A DNA stretch of 64,000 nucleotides from Bacillota bacterium (GTDB lineage: Bacteria; Bacillota; Clostridia; Lachnospirales; Lachnospiraceae). The position numbers and the translations under genes were made by a program. The notes beneath the pieces are model-generated. The model was not told where the DNA came from. It saw only the letters and a program-made list of their open reading frames with translations, and searched no databases. The stretch's first letter is position 1. Every line of letters begins with the position of its first letter. This document shows positions 44,409 through 54,672 of this stretch, one piece after another. The stretch covers positions 372,001 to 436,000 of the forward strand of contig JAEWSH010000084.1 in the NCBI GenBank assembly GCA_023398375.1, read 5' to 3'.

Positions 44409-44618
44409 TTAAGGAACTGGATCATATCCTCCCTTCGAAAAGGGATTACATCTTAATATTCTCCATAAAGCCAACAAACTGCCTTTTACAGGCCCATATT
44501 TTTCAATTGCCTCTAATCCATATTCTGAACATGTAGGAATATAAGGACATTTTGTTCTCTTCATAGGAGAAATATATTTTCTATAAAATTTAATGAAATA
44601 AATTAATATTCTCTTCAT
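44409..44618 (-). CDS. yidD: Membrane protein insertion efficiency factor YidD
   Basis: About 69 residues from the ATG at 44618; an in-frame TTG at 44648 would add ten codons and overlap rnpA. The family signature reads YRKYISPMKRTKCPYIPTCSEYGLEAIEKYG and ends RCNPFSKGGYDPVP. It is an amphipathic membrane-associated protein that helps YidC. It lies between rnpA and yidC, the usual place. Confidence 0.93.
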   Translation of the reverse strand: MKRILIYFIKFYRKYISPMKRTKCPYIPTCSEYGLEAIEKYGPVKGSLLALWRILRCNPFSKGGYDPVP

Positions 44619-44644
44619 TTTAATTTCACAACACTTCCTTAGAA

Positions 44645-44998
44645 TCAATTATAATTAAAAAATACTTTAATAATTCCATGAAGCTTACCAAGATGTAAAA
44701 GTGCGCTCTCTATTTCAGCATAGTTAACACCAGCTGCACTATTTCTTGCTATGACTACTATATCTAAACCACTATTAAATATATTTTCATGTAGTCTGTA
44801 ACTTTCCCGAACCAGTCTTGCAAATCTATGCCTTACAATACTGTTTCCAACTTTTTTACTCACAGAAATTCCAAGTCTATTGATATTTTTGTTATTTTCA
44901 AACACATACATAACCAGATATTTATTAGCATAAGACTTACCATTTTTATAGACATTCTGAAAATCTCTGTTACTTTTCAAAGACTCTGAAAATTGCAT
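44645..44998 (-). CDS. rnpA: Ribonuclease P protein component
   Basis: About 117 residues from the ATG at 44998 (GGGAG upstream). It binds the RNA subunit of RNase P and helps mature tRNA 5' ends. SESLKSNRDFQNVYKNGKSY at the start, then the RNA-contact motif VRHRFARLVRESYRLHE, a variant of RNR(x)KR(x)RE, and DIVVIARNSAAGVNYAEIESAL. It lies upstream of yidD and downstream of rpmH. Confidence 0.96.
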   Translation of the reverse strand: MQFSESLKSNRDFQNVYKNGKSYANKYLVMYVFENNKNINRLGISVSKKVGNSIVRHRFARLVRESYRLHENIFNSGLDIVVIARNSAAGVNYAEIESALLHLGKLHGIIKVFFNYN

Positions 44999-45059
44999 TA
45001 ACAATTACTCCCATCTATAATTTAAGATCACGTAAAGTTGAGCAACTCCTTATTCAGAG

Positions 45060-45087
45060 AAAAATAGACCACAAAACTGCGGTCTAT
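45060..45087 (-). terminator. Partial terminator after rpmH
   Basis: On the minus strand ATAGACCGCAG-loop-GGTCTAT followed by TTTTT, overlapping the rpmH stop codon. It may reduce read-through from the abundant L34 message into rnpA. Confidence 0.7.
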
Positions 45088-45218
45088 GCTGATAACTTCT
45101 TTCTTCCTTTTGCTCTTCTGGAAGCGATAACTTTTCTTCCGCCTGGAGTACTCATTCTAGCTCTAAACCCATGAACTTTAGATCTTGATCTTTTTTTAGG
45201 TTGAAATGTCATTTTCAT
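45084..45218 (-). CDS. rpmH: Ribosomal protein bL34
   Basis: A 44-residue protein below the usual ORF cut-off: MKMTFQPKKRSRSKVHGFRA followed by RMSTPGGRKVIASRRAKGRKK, the invariant L34 sequence. AAGGAGG lies about ten bases before the ATG. It is the first leftward gene from the origin. Confidence 0.98.
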   Translation of the reverse strand: MKMTFQPKKRSRSKVHGFRARMSTPGGRKVIASRRAKGRKKLSA

Positions 45219-45814
45219 GTACGATGCACCTCCTTCTTACTTAATACCTAATATCTATTATATAAGGTAAACGAATAATTTTTATATGGGGAATACTAGT
45301 CCCTGTGTCTGAAAATATCATTACGATTATATATAAAAAAAAGCAGAACGTCAAGTAAATAAGGGCTTTTTAATCAATAAATTATATTTTCAAAATAAAA
45401 TAAAAATAATTTTATATAAAAATTCTATATATAGTAATTATATAATTAATAAATTCTATATATAGACAATTATAAAATTATTAAAAAAATATTAAAGTAA
45501 CATAATTCACTTTTTATAATTTACATAATAATATCCACATTATGTGAATATCTTGTGTATAACTTCTTAAATGAATGTGAAAAAAAATAATTATGAATAT
45601 TTTTAGTTCTATTTTTCAATGTGAATTATGTTTATAAAAAATAAGATAGTTATACACAATAAATAAATTTTGATATAAAAATATGTTAACTGATTTATAT
45701 TTTTATTAACATAATGTGGATATTTACCAATCTTCGTATTTTGAATTTCAATTGATATTTTGAATTATTTAGTTTAATATAGAGTAGAGATATTTTTATG
45801 TAAGGAGAATTGAC
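45219..45814. other. oriC: Replication origin oriC, upstream part
   Basis: About 600 bases of very AT-rich, gene-free DNA between rpmH and dnaA with DnaA-box-like 9-mers: ATATCCACA at 45531-45539, TGTGAATAT at 45543-45551, TGTGTATAA at 45554-45562, TTATACACA at 45650-45658 and TGTGGATAT at 45715-45723. The tract 45300-45500 is almost pure A/T and may be part of the unwinding region. The dnaA promoter must also lie here. Confidence 0.9.
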
Positions 45815-47188
45815 ATGGATAATATAAATGTTATCAAAGAAAAATGGGAATTGATTAAAGATACATTGAGAAGAGAATATGATTTATCCGATATTTCCTA
45901 TACAACCTGGGTATCTCCTTTAAAATTACATAATGTTGAGAACGATGTTGTTACTATATTAATACCATCCGATCAGGCGCATGCTCTTAATTATATTTCT
46001 AATAAATACAAAAGCTATTTTCAAGTTACTATAACTGAAATGTTTGACCATGATTATGATATTTCTTTTCTTTTAGAAAAAGACGCTAATAATAATATAG
46101 AAGGAAATGAATTAACGCAATCTGCAAAACCTGTTTATAATATAAATTATGAAAATGCTAATCTTAATCCAAAATACAAATTTGATACATTTGTAGTAGG
46201 AAAGAATAATACGTTTGCGCATTCTGCATCTCTTGCAGTAGCTGAATCCCCAGGAGAAGCATATAATCCTCTTTATCTATATGGAGGAGCTGGACTTGGC
46301 AAGACTCACTTAATGCATTCTATTGGACATTTCATATTAGAACAAAATTCTAATATGAAAGTAATCTATGTCACTTCCGAAGCTTTTACAAATGAAGTAA
46401 TTGAATCTATTCGTAGTGGTAATAGTGCTGCAATGACAAAATTACGTGAGAAATATAGAACAGTTGACGTATTAATGATTGATGATATTCAATTTATTAT
46501 AGGAAAAGAAAGTACGCAGGAAGAATTCTTTCATACTTTTAATGTACTTCATGCATCTGGTAAACAAATTATTCTGTCTTCTGATAAACCGCCAAAAGAG
46601 ATGGAAACATTAGATGAACGTTTTCGTTCCAGATTCGAATGGGGTCTTATTGCAGATATCGGTGCTCCAGATTATGAAACCCGTATGGCAATTCTTCGTA
46701 AAAATGCTGAAATATATGAAAAAGATATTGATGATGAAATTATTCAATATATTGCAACTAATATTAAATCTAATATTAGAGAATTAGAAGGTGCTTTCAA
46801 TAAAGTAATAGCATTCTCAAAATTATATAACAGAGAATTAAACATGTCTTTGGCAGAAGATGCCTTAAAAGATATTATTTATCCTGATAAATTAAAAGAA
46901 ATAACACCTGCTTTAATAATAGAAGTAGTTGCTGAACATTTTGGAGTCGATAAAGACGATATTACTTCTAAAAAAAGAAATTCAGAATTTGTCATGCCTA
47001 GACAAATCGTAATGTATCTTTGCAGAGAATTAACAGATACTTCTCTTGTTAATATTGGTAAGATCCTTGGTAAAAAAGATCACACAACTGTTATGCATGG
47101 AATTAAAAAAGTAACAGAAGAATTAGGATCAAATGATGAACTTAAAAATAAAATTGAGATTATCAAAAAGAAGATTAATCCAACTTAA
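45815..47188 (+). CDS. dnaA: Chromosomal replication initiator DnaA
   Basis: A 457-residue AAA+ initiator. The N-terminal DnaB/DiaA-contact domain is at 1-80 (WVSPLKLHNVENDVVTIL). Walker A is YLYGGAGLGKTHLMHSIGH and Walker B is VLMIDDIQFI. The C-terminal domain IV helix-turn-helix carries the signature DHTTVMHGIKKV. It binds the 9-mers on both sides of its gene and is likely autoregulated by them. AAGGAG lies upstream of the ATG. Confidence 0.99.
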   Translation: MDNINVIKEKWELIKDTLRREYDLSDISYTTWVSPLKLHNVENDVVTILIPSDQAHALNYISNKYKSYFQVTITEMFDHDYDISFLLEKDANNNIEGNELTQSAKPVYNINYENANLNPKYKFDTFVVGKNNTFAHSASLAVAESPGEAYNPLYLYGGAGLGKTHLMHSIGHFILEQNSNMKVIYVTSEAFTNEVIESIRSGNSAAMTKLREKYRTVDVLMIDDIQFIIGKESTQEEFFHTFNVLHASGKQIILSSDKPPKEMETLDERFRSRFEWGLIADIGAPDYETRMAILRKNAEIYEKDIDDEIIQYIATNIKSNIRELEGAFNKVIAFSKLYNRELNMSLAEDALKDIIYPDKLKEITPALIIEVVAEHFGVDKDDITSKKRNSEFVMPRQIVMYLCRELTDTSLVNIGKILGKKDHTTVMHGIKKVTEELGSNDELKNKIEIIKKKINPT

Positions 47189-47503
47189 ATTATAATTATT
47201 AATACTAATAGTTATCACCATATGATTGTTAATAATTTGTGATTTGTATGTTTATTTCTTTTCGTTCATAATTTTATGTTTTTATCTTAATTTATATTCA
47301 TGTGAATAACTCATAAAAACTTTTAAGTTATTCCTTTATTTTAAACAAGATATTCATTCCAATTTTTCCTCATAAATAGTATAATAGGAGTGGTTATTCA
47401 CATTTCCACAACCATTATTATTAATACTACTTAATTATTTATATATATTAAGGATTTGCTACATTAATTTTTTACATAAATTTTTGAAGGGAGTTATACA
47501 CAA
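47189..47503. other. oriC, downstream part between dnaA and dnaN
   Basis: A 315-base gap with more DnaA-box-like 9-mers: TGTGAATAA at 47301-47309, TTATTCACA at 47394-47402 and TTATACACA at 47494-47502. The last sits between the dnaN ribosome-binding site and its ATG. The arrangement fits a bipartite origin, as in B. subtilis. Confidence 0.8.
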
Positions 47504-48613
47504 ATGAAATTAGTATGTTCTAAATCAAATCTTTTAAACGGAGTTCAAATTGTTTCAAAGGCTGTTCCAAGTAAAACAACGATGTCTATCTTAGAATGTA
47601 TATTAATTAATGCATCTCAGGGAGAAATCAAATTAACTGCTAATGATATGGAACTTGGTATTGAAACAAAAATAGAAGGAGAGATTTTAGAAAAAGGTAT
47701 TATAGCATTAGATGCTAAAATCTTTTTAGAAATTGTTAGAAAACTTCCTGATAGTAATATTACAATTGAAACTGATAGTAGTTTAAAAACAGTAATTACC
47801 TGTGAAAAGGCAAAATTTAATATTATAGGAAAATCAGGAGAAGATTTTTCTTATCTCCCGGTAATAGAAAAAAATGATTCTATTATTCTTTCTCAATTTA
47901 CTTTGAAAGAGGTTGTCAGACAAACTATTTTTTCTATTGCTGATAATGATAATAATAAATTGATGACTGGCGAGTTATTTGAGATTCATGAAGATCTATT
48001 AAAAGTTGTATCATTGGATGGACATAGAATATCAATCAGAAATATTAAATTAAAAAATAGTTATGCAGATAAAAAAGTAGTCGTACCGGGTAAGACTCTG
48101 AATGAAGTGAGTAAGATATTATCAGGTGACACTGATAAAGATATTCATATTTTCTTTACAGACAAGCATATTGTATTTGAATTTGAAAATACAACGGTCG
48201 TATCCAGATTAATTGAAGGTGAATATTTTAAAATTGATCAGATGTTGTCAAATGATTATGAAACAAAAGTAAAAATAAATAAAAAAGAATTATTAAATTG
48301 TATTGATAGAGCAACACTTCTTGTAAAAGAAGGGGATAAGAAACCAATTATTATATCTATCGGTGATAATTCAATGGAATTAAAAATTAATTCTACAGTT
48401 GGTAGTATGAATGAAGATATTGATATTACAAAACAAGGAAAAGATCTTATGATTGGATTTAATCCAAAATTCTTAATTGATGCATTGAAAGTAATTGATG
48501 ACGAGGAAGTAGATTTGTATTTTGTAAATCCTAAAGCACCTTGCTTTATTAGAGATGTAGAAGAAAAATATATTTATCTTGTACTGCCTGTTAATTTTAC
48601 AACAGTTAGTTAA
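47504..48613 (+). CDS. dnaN: DNA polymerase III beta clamp
   Basis: A 369-residue sliding clamp with three DNA-clamp domains; it starts MKLVCSKSNLLNGVQIVSKA and ends VEEKYIYLVLPVNFTTVS, with the peptide-binding pocket at the usual C-terminal position. It tethers polymerase III to DNA. GAAGGGAG and a DnaA box lie directly upstream of the ATG, so DnaA binding may influence its expression. Confidence 0.98.
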   Translation: MKLVCSKSNLLNGVQIVSKAVPSKTTMSILECILINASQGEIKLTANDMELGIETKIEGEILEKGIIALDAKIFLEIVRKLPDSNITIETDSSLKTVITCEKAKFNIIGKSGEDFSYLPVIEKNDSIILSQFTLKEVVRQTIFSIADNDNNKLMTGELFEIHEDLLKVVSLDGHRISIRNIKLKNSYADKKVVVPGKTLNEVSKILSGDTDKDIHIFFTDKHIVFEFENTTVVSRLIEGEYFKIDQMLSNDYETKVKINKKELLNCIDRATLLVKEGDKKPIIISIGDNSMELKINSTVGSMNEDIDITKQGKDLMIGFNPKFLIDALKVIDDEEVDLYFVNPKAPCFIRDVEEKYIYLVLPVNFTTVS

Positions 48614-48656
48614 AATATAGTATTATAAAAATTTTCTCCGCAGAGAGAGGTATTCC

Positions 48657-48866
48657 ATGGAAGAAATCAGATTAAGAGATGAATATATAAAATTGGGTCA
48701 GGTGTTAAAAGCTGCTGGTCTTGTTGAATCAGGAGTTGATGCAAAATTTGTAATACAAGATGGTCTTGTTAAAGTAAATGGACAAGTCGATACACAGCGT
48801 GGAAAAAAATTATATGAAGGTGATATTGTAGAATTTAAGAATTCACAGATTAAAATAGTGAAATAA
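48657..48866 (+). CDS. yaaA: S4-domain RNA-binding protein YaaA/RlbA
   Basis: A 69-residue S4-domain protein: EYIKLGQVLKAAGLVESGVDAKFVIQDGLVKVNG. It sits between dnaN and recF as in B. subtilis. It probably binds rRNA or a ribosome assembly intermediate. AGAGAGG lies just before the ATG. Confidence 0.93.
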   Translation: MEEIRLRDEYIKLGQVLKAAGLVESGVDAKFVIQDGLVKVNGQVDTQRGKKLYEGDIVEFKNSQIKIVK

Positions 48867-48902
48867 TGTTGATGATAAATAGTAAAGTTATTAGGTGTAA
48901 AT

Positions 48903-49988
48903 ATGATTATTAAATCATTAGAATTAGAGAATTTCAGAAATTATGATTCACTGAAAATTGAGTTCAGTAGTGGAACTAATATTTTATATGGTGATAATGC
49001 ACAAGGTAAAACAAATATTCTGGAAGCGATTTTTCTTTCTTCTACTACAAAATCCCATAAAGGCAGTAAAGACAAAGAGATTGTAAATTTTAATCAGGAA
49101 GAAGCACATATAAGGACCTATATTGTAAAGGATGGTTTTGATGAAAAAATAGATATGCATTTACGAAAAAGTAAGTCAAAAGGGATTGCTATTAATAATC
49201 AAAAGATTAAAAAAGCTGCTGATTTGCTTGGTTTGTTAAATGTAGTTCTTTTTTCTCCTGAAGATCTAAGTATTATAAAAAATGGTCCATCAGATCGTCG
49301 TCGGTTCGTTGATATGGAACTTTGTCAATTAGATAAATTTTATTTATATAACTTAAACAGTTATAATAAGATTGTAAATCAAAGAAATAAATTATTAAAG
49401 GATCTTTCTATGAATCCTGAATTGAAAGAAACAATTCATATTTGGGATTCCCAATTAGTATCTTTTGGAAATCAGATTATAGATAGAAGAAACAATTTTG
49501 TTGATCAATTAAATGATATTATTCTTAATATACATAAAAAATTATCGGGAGATAAAGAAGAATTAGTAATAAAATATGAACCTGATGTTTTAAAAGAAGA
49601 ATTTGAAAAAAAGCTGAGGTTAAATCTATTTAGGGATATTAAATTAAAACAGACAACGGTTGGACCTCATAGAGATGATTTTTCTTTTAAAATTGGTAAT
49701 ATTGATATTAGAAAATACGGTTCTCAAGGACAACAGCGGACTGCTGCTCTCTCATTAAAATTATCAGAAATTGAGATAGTAAAAAAAATAACAAAAGATA
49801 CACCTGTTTTATTGTTGGATGATGTATTATCAGAGTTAGATAATAACAGACAAAATTATTTGTTAAATAGTATTGGTAATATTCAAACGATAATTACATG
49901 TACTGGTCTGGATGAATTTGTGAATAATCGTTTTGAAATAAATAAGGTATTTAAAGTTATAGATGGTACAGTAAATTATGATAACTAG
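48903..49988 (+). CDS. recF: DNA replication and repair protein RecF
   Basis: A 361-residue SMC-like ATPase that loads RecA at gaps. Walker A is ILYGDNAQGKTNILEAI, the RecF signature FSPEDLSIIKNGPSDRRRF, and Walker B LLLDDVLSELD. It has the normal length and position before gyrB. Confidence 0.97.
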   Translation: MIIKSLELENFRNYDSLKIEFSSGTNILYGDNAQGKTNILEAIFLSSTTKSHKGSKDKEIVNFNQEEAHIRTYIVKDGFDEKIDMHLRKSKSKGIAINNQKIKKAADLLGLLNVVLFSPEDLSIIKNGPSDRRRFVDMELCQLDKFYLYNLNSYNKIVNQRNKLLKDLSMNPELKETIHIWDSQLVSFGNQIIDRRNNFVDQLNDIILNIHKKLSGDKEELVIKYEPDVLKEEFEKKLRLNLFRDIKLKQTTVGPHRDDFSFKIGNIDIRKYGSQGQQRTAALSLKLSEIEIVKKITKDTPVLLLDDVLSELDNNRQNYLLNSIGNIQTIITCTGLDEFVNNRFEINKVFKVIDGTVNYDN

Positions 49989-50039
49989 CTAATTTATATA
50001 AAGAGGGTAGTTTTTGTATTAAAAATTAGGAGGCTTAAA

Positions 50040-51956
50040 ATGAGTGCTGAATACGGAGCAGATCAGATTCAGATATTGGAAGGACTTGAGGCTGTTAGAA
50101 AAAGACCGGGTATGTATATAGGAAGTACTTCTGTCAGGGGTTTGCATCACCTGGTATATGAAATTGTTGATAATTCAGTGGATGAAGCATTAGCAGGATA
50201 TTGTTCAGAAATTCAGGTTTTTATTAATAAGGGAAATTCAATTACAGTTATTGATAATGGACGTGGTATTCCAATTGGTATTAATCATAAAGCAGGTATT
50301 CCGGCAGTTGAAGTTGTATTTACAATTCTGCATGCAGGCGGAAAGTTTGGTGGTGGAGGATATAAAGTATCAGGAGGACTTCATGGAGTAGGTGCTTCTG
50401 TTGTTAATGCATTATCGACCTGGCTTGAAGTTGAGATATGTGCAGAAGGAAAAATTTATAAACAACGTTATGAAAGAGGACATGTTATATATCCTCTTAA
50501 AGTCGCAGGTGAATGTGAATTAGAAAAATCTGGAACAAAGGTCACTTTTCAACCAGATGATACTATTTTTGAAGAAACAGAATATGATTTTGATATTTTG
50601 AAACAAAGGCTTCGTGAAATGGCTTTTTTGACTAAGAATCTTAAGATTGTACTTACAGATGATCGTTTGGAAGAGCCGCATGTAAAAGATTTTCATTATG
50701 AAGGTGGAATTAAAGAATTTGTAACTTATTTAAATAAAAGTAAAACGGCTATCTACGATGATATTTTATATTTTGAAGGAACTAAAGATAATGTATATGT
50801 AGAAGTAGCTATGCAGCATAATGATTCTTATACTGAAAGTTCTTATAGTTTTGTTAATAATATTAATACACCTGAAGGTGGTACACATCTTGCAGGTTTT
50901 CGTAATGCTCTTACAAAGACATTTAATGATTACGCTAGAAGTGTAAAATTATTAAAGGATAATGAGGCAAATCTTTCAGGTGAAGATATCCGTGAAGGTC
51001 TTACTGCAATTGTAAGTATTAAAATTGAAGATCCGCAATTTGAAGGTCAGACAAAACAAAAATTAGGTAACTCTGAAGCGAGAGGTGCTGTAGATGGCAT
51101 TGTAAGTGAACAGCTTACTTATTTTTTAGAGCAGAATCCAAGTATTGCAAAATTAGTTTGTGAAAAATCAATATTAGCACAAAGAGCAAGAGACGCCGCA
51201 AGAAAAGCAAGAGATCTTACAAGAAGAAAAACAGCTCTTGAAGGAATGTCACTTCCAGGAAAATTAGCAGATTGTTCAGATAAAAATCCTAAAAATTGTG
51301 AGATCTATATTGTCGAAGGTGATTCAGCCGGTGGTAGTGCTAAAACAGCCAGAAGCAGAAGTACACAGGCTATTTTACCTCTTCGCGGTAAAATACTGAA
51401 TGTGGAAAAAGCAAGGTTAGATAAAATATTTGGTAATGCTGAAATAAAAGCAATGATTACAGCATTTGGAACAGGCATACATGATGATTTTGATATATCA
51501 AAATTAAGATATCACAAAATTATTATTATGACTGATGCCGATGTAGATGGTGCTCATATCAGTACTTTATTATTGACATTCATTTATCGTTTTATGCCGG
51601 ATTTAATTAAGAATGGATATGTTTATTTAGCACAGCCACCTCTTTATAAATTAGAGAAGAATAAAAAAGTATGGTATGCATACAGTGATGAAGAATTAAG
51701 TAATATTTTAGTTGAAATCGGAAGAGATCAAAATAATAAAATACAACGGTATAAAGGTCTTGGCGAAATGGATGCTGAGCAATTATGGGAGACAACTATG
51801 GATCCTGAAAGAAGAATTCTTCTCCGTGTTACCATGGATAATGAATCTGAATCAGAAACAGATCTCACTTTTACAACATTAATGGGAGATAAAGTAGAAC
51901 CACGTCGTGAATTTATAGAAGAAAATGCGAAATATGTTAGAAATTTAGACGTATAG
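50040..51956 (+). CDS. gyrB: DNA gyrase subunit B
   Basis: A 638-residue ATPase subunit. GHKL ATPase with VRKRPGMYIGSTSVRGLHHL and EIVDNSVDEALAG; SGGLHGVGASVVNALS; the TOPRIM motif EGDSAGGSAKTARSR and IIIMTDADVDGAHI. It ends YVRNLDV. It has AGGAGG upstream of the ATG and precedes gyrA by 67 bases; together they supercoil DNA. Confidence 0.99.
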   Translation: MSAEYGADQIQILEGLEAVRKRPGMYIGSTSVRGLHHLVYEIVDNSVDEALAGYCSEIQVFINKGNSITVIDNGRGIPIGINHKAGIPAVEVVFTILHAGGKFGGGGYKVSGGLHGVGASVVNALSTWLEVEICAEGKIYKQRYERGHVIYPLKVAGECELEKSGTKVTFQPDDTIFEETEYDFDILKQRLREMAFLTKNLKIVLTDDRLEEPHVKDFHYEGGIKEFVTYLNKSKTAIYDDILYFEGTKDNVYVEVAMQHNDSYTESSYSFVNNINTPEGGTHLAGFRNALTKTFNDYARSVKLLKDNEANLSGEDIREGLTAIVSIKIEDPQFEGQTKQKLGNSEARGAVDGIVSEQLTYFLEQNPSIAKLVCEKSILAQRARDAARKARDLTRRKTALEGMSLPGKLADCSDKNPKNCEIYIVEGDSAGGSAKTARSRSTQAILPLRGKILNVEKARLDKIFGNAEIKAMITAFGTGIHDDFDISKLRYHKIIIMTDADVDGAHISTLLLTFIYRFMPDLIKNGYVYLAQPPLYKLEKNKKVWYAYSDEELSNILVEIGRDQNNKIQRYKGLGEMDAEQLWETTMDPERRILLRVTMDNESESETDLTFTTLMGDKVEPRREFIEENAKYVRNLDV

Positions 51957-52023
51957 GTAAAAGATTAATAAAATATCTTAATCCTTGGTTAAAAACTGTT
52001 AAAGCAGTAAGGAAGGTTAAAAA

Positions 52024-54591
52024 ATGGAAGATAATATCTTTGATAAAATTCATGAAGTTGATTTAAAGAAAACCATGGAAAGTTCCTACATTGATTATGC
52101 AATGAGTGTTATTGCATCACGTGCATTACCAGATATACGTGATGGTTTAAAACCAGTTCAACGTAGAGTTCTTTATTCTATGATTGAATTAAATAATGGT
52201 CCTGACAAGCCTCATAGAAAATGTGCTCGTATTGTTGGAGATACTATGGGTAAATATCATCCTCATGGCGATAGTTCTATTTATGGTGCATTGGTAAATA
52301 TGGCACAGGAATGGTCTACAAGATATCCATTAGTTGATGGTCATGGTAATTTTGGTTCTGTAGATGGTGATGGTGCAGCTGCCATGCGTTATACAGAAGC
52401 AAGACTTTCTAAGATTTCTATGGAAATGTTAGCAGATATTAATAAAGATACTGTTGATTTTATACCAAACTTTGATGAAACAGAAAAAGAGCCTGCTGTA
52501 CTACCTAGCAGATATCCAAATCTTTTAGTAAATGGTACTACTGGTATTGCTGTAGGTATGGCAACTAATATTCCACCTCATAACTTACGTGAAGTAATTA
52601 ATGCTGTTATTAAAATGATTAATAATCGGATCGAAGAAGATAGAGAAACAGATATTGAAGAGATTCTTACTATTGTGAAAGGACCTGATTTTCCGACAGG
52701 TGGTATTATTTTAGGAACCAGAGGAATTGATGAAGCATATAGGACTGGACGTGGTAAAGTCAAAGTTCGTGGTGTAACAGATATTGAAACAATGGCAAAT
52801 GGTAAATCCCGTATTATTATTACAGAGTTACCTTATATGGTTAATAAAGCAAGGTTAATTGAAAAAATTGCTGAATTAGTTCGAGATAAAAAAATTGATG
52901 GGATTACAGATCTTCGTGATGAATCAGATAGAGAAGGTATGCGTGTTGTTGTAGAATTACGTCGTGATGCAAATGCAAATGTAATCATGAATTTATTATA
53001 TAAACATACCCAGTTACAGGATACTTTTGGAGTCATTATGCTGGCTCTTGTTAATAATGAGCCGAGAATATTAAATATTCATGATATGTTAAAGTATTAC
53101 ATCAGGCACCAAGAAGATGTCGTGACCAGAAGAACTAAATACGATTTAAATAAAGCGGAAGAAAGAGATCATATTTTACAAGGTTTGTTGATTGCTCTTG
53201 ACAATATTGATGAAGTAATCAGAATTATCAGAGGAAGTAAGACTGTACAGATTGCAAAAGATGAATTGATTGCATGTTTTGGATTAACAGATATTCAGGC
53301 ACAGGCAATTGTTGATATGCGTCTTCGTGCTTTAACTGGTCTGGAAAGAGAAAAGCTGGAAAATGAGCACAAAGAATTATTAGCAAGGATAGCAGAATTA
53401 AAAGCTATTTTAGCAGATGAAAAATTACTTCTTGGAGTAATTAAAAAAGAAATTACTGTTATTTTAGAAAAATATGGTGATGAAAGAAGAAGTATCATTG
53501 GATTTGATGAATATGATATTTCTATGGAAGATTTAATTCCAAGAGATAATACAGTAATTGCTATGACAAGATTAGGATATATCAAACGTATGACGATTGA
53601 TAATTTTAAGAGTCAGAACAGAGGTGGTAAAGGAATTAAAGGAATGCAGACAATTGAAGAAGATTTTATAGAAGATCTTCTTATGACTACTACACATCAT
53701 TATATTAATTTCTTTACTAATTTTGGTCGTGTATATAGGCTGAAAGCTTATGAAATTCCAGAAGCCAGCCGTACTGCAAGAGGTACTGCTATTATTAATC
53801 TTCTTCAATTAAATCCGGGTGAAAAGATATCGGCTATTATTCCTTTAAAAGATTATGAAGAAGATAGAAATTTATTTATGGTTACAAGAAAGGGCATTGT
53901 TAAGAAGACATCATTAGTGGAATACAGTAATGTTCGCAAAAATGGTCTTGCAGCAATTAATCTTCGGGAAGATGATGAATTAATTGAAGTTAAAACAACT
54001 GATAAAGAGACTTTGATTTATCTTGTAACAAAACATGGTATGTGTATTTGTTTTAAAGAAACAGATGTAAGAGCAACCGGCAGAGCATCTATGGGTGTTA
54101 TTGGTATGAATCTTGGGGATAGAGATGAAATAATTGGAATGCAATTAGATCATCAGGGTGACTCTCTTTTAATTGTTTCTGAAAATGGTATGGGTAAACG
54201 TACTTATTTAGAGGAATTTACCGTACAAAAACGTGGTGGTAAAGGTGTAAAATGTTATAAGATCACAGAAAAAACAGGTTATGTGGTTGGAGTAAAAGCT
54301 GTTACAAATGATCATGAGATTATGATGATTACATCTGAGGGAATTATTATTCAGCTTCGAATGGAAGATATTTCAACTTTAGGCAGAATTACTTCTGGTG
54401 TCAAAATGATTAATCTCGATTCAAATGTAAAAGTAGCACAAATTGCAAAAGTCAGGGAAAAAGTATCTGATGGAAATCATGAATTTGATAATGTAGAAGA
54501 TGCTATGGAAGATATTCCTAAAGAAGAAAAATTTGTAAATATGCCAAATGATGATGAAGTAACACTTCCAATTGAAAAGGAAGATGAATAA
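52024..54591 (+). CDS. gyrA: DNA gyrase subunit A
   Basis: An 855-residue subunit. The catalytic tyrosine is in AMRYTEARLSKI near residue 124. The quinolone-region residues read HPHGDSSIYGALVNMAQ, a sensitive-type sequence with Ser at the usual position. The C-terminal beta-pinwheel has the GyrA box QNRGGKGIKGMQ. An acidic tail ends the protein. AAGGAAGG precedes the ATG. Confidence 0.99.
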   Translation: MEDNIFDKIHEVDLKKTMESSYIDYAMSVIASRALPDIRDGLKPVQRRVLYSMIELNNGPDKPHRKCARIVGDTMGKYHPHGDSSIYGALVNMAQEWSTRYPLVDGHGNFGSVDGDGAAAMRYTEARLSKISMEMLADINKDTVDFIPNFDETEKEPAVLPSRYPNLLVNGTTGIAVGMATNIPPHNLREVINAVIKMINNRIEEDRETDIEEILTIVKGPDFPTGGIILGTRGIDEAYRTGRGKVKVRGVTDIETMANGKSRIIITELPYMVNKARLIEKIAELVRDKKIDGITDLRDESDREGMRVVVELRRDANANVIMNLLYKHTQLQDTFGVIMLALVNNEPRILNIHDMLKYYIRHQEDVVTRRTKYDLNKAEERDHILQGLLIALDNIDEVIRIIRGSKTVQIAKDELIACFGLTDIQAQAIVDMRLRALTGLEREKLENEHKELLARIAELKAILADEKLLLGVIKKEITVILEKYGDERRSIIGFDEYDISMEDLIPRDNTVIAMTRLGYIKRMTIDNFKSQNRGGKGIKGMQTIEEDFIEDLLMTTTHHYINFFTNFGRVYRLKAYEIPEASRTARGTAIINLLQLNPGEKISAIIPLKDYEEDRNLFMVTRKGIVKKTSLVEYSNVRKNGLAAINLREDDELIEVKTTDKETLIYLVTKHGMCICFKETDVRATGRASMGVIGMNLGDRDEIIGMQLDHQGDSLLIVSENGMGKRTYLEEFTVQKRGGKGVKCYKITEKTGYVVGVKAVTNDHEIMMITSEGIIIQLRMEDISTLGRITSGVKMINLDSNVKVAQIAKVREKVSDGNHEFDNVEDAMEDIPKEEKFVNMPNDDEVTLPIEKEDE

Positions 54592-54607
54592 AAATCAAAT
54601 ATTAAAA

Positions 54608-54654
54608 AATACAAAGGTGTATTTGTCATTTTGACGAATACACCTTTGTATTGA
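54608..54654. terminator. Hairpin between gyrA and ybaK
   Basis: ACAAAGGTGTATT / AATACACCTTTGT stem around a GTCATTTTGAC loop. The T-run lies on the minus-strand side, so as a plus-strand terminator it would be weak. It may stabilise the gyrA mRNA end or limit antisense transcription. Confidence 0.6.
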
Positions 54655-54672
54655 AAGGAAGGAAAAATTATT

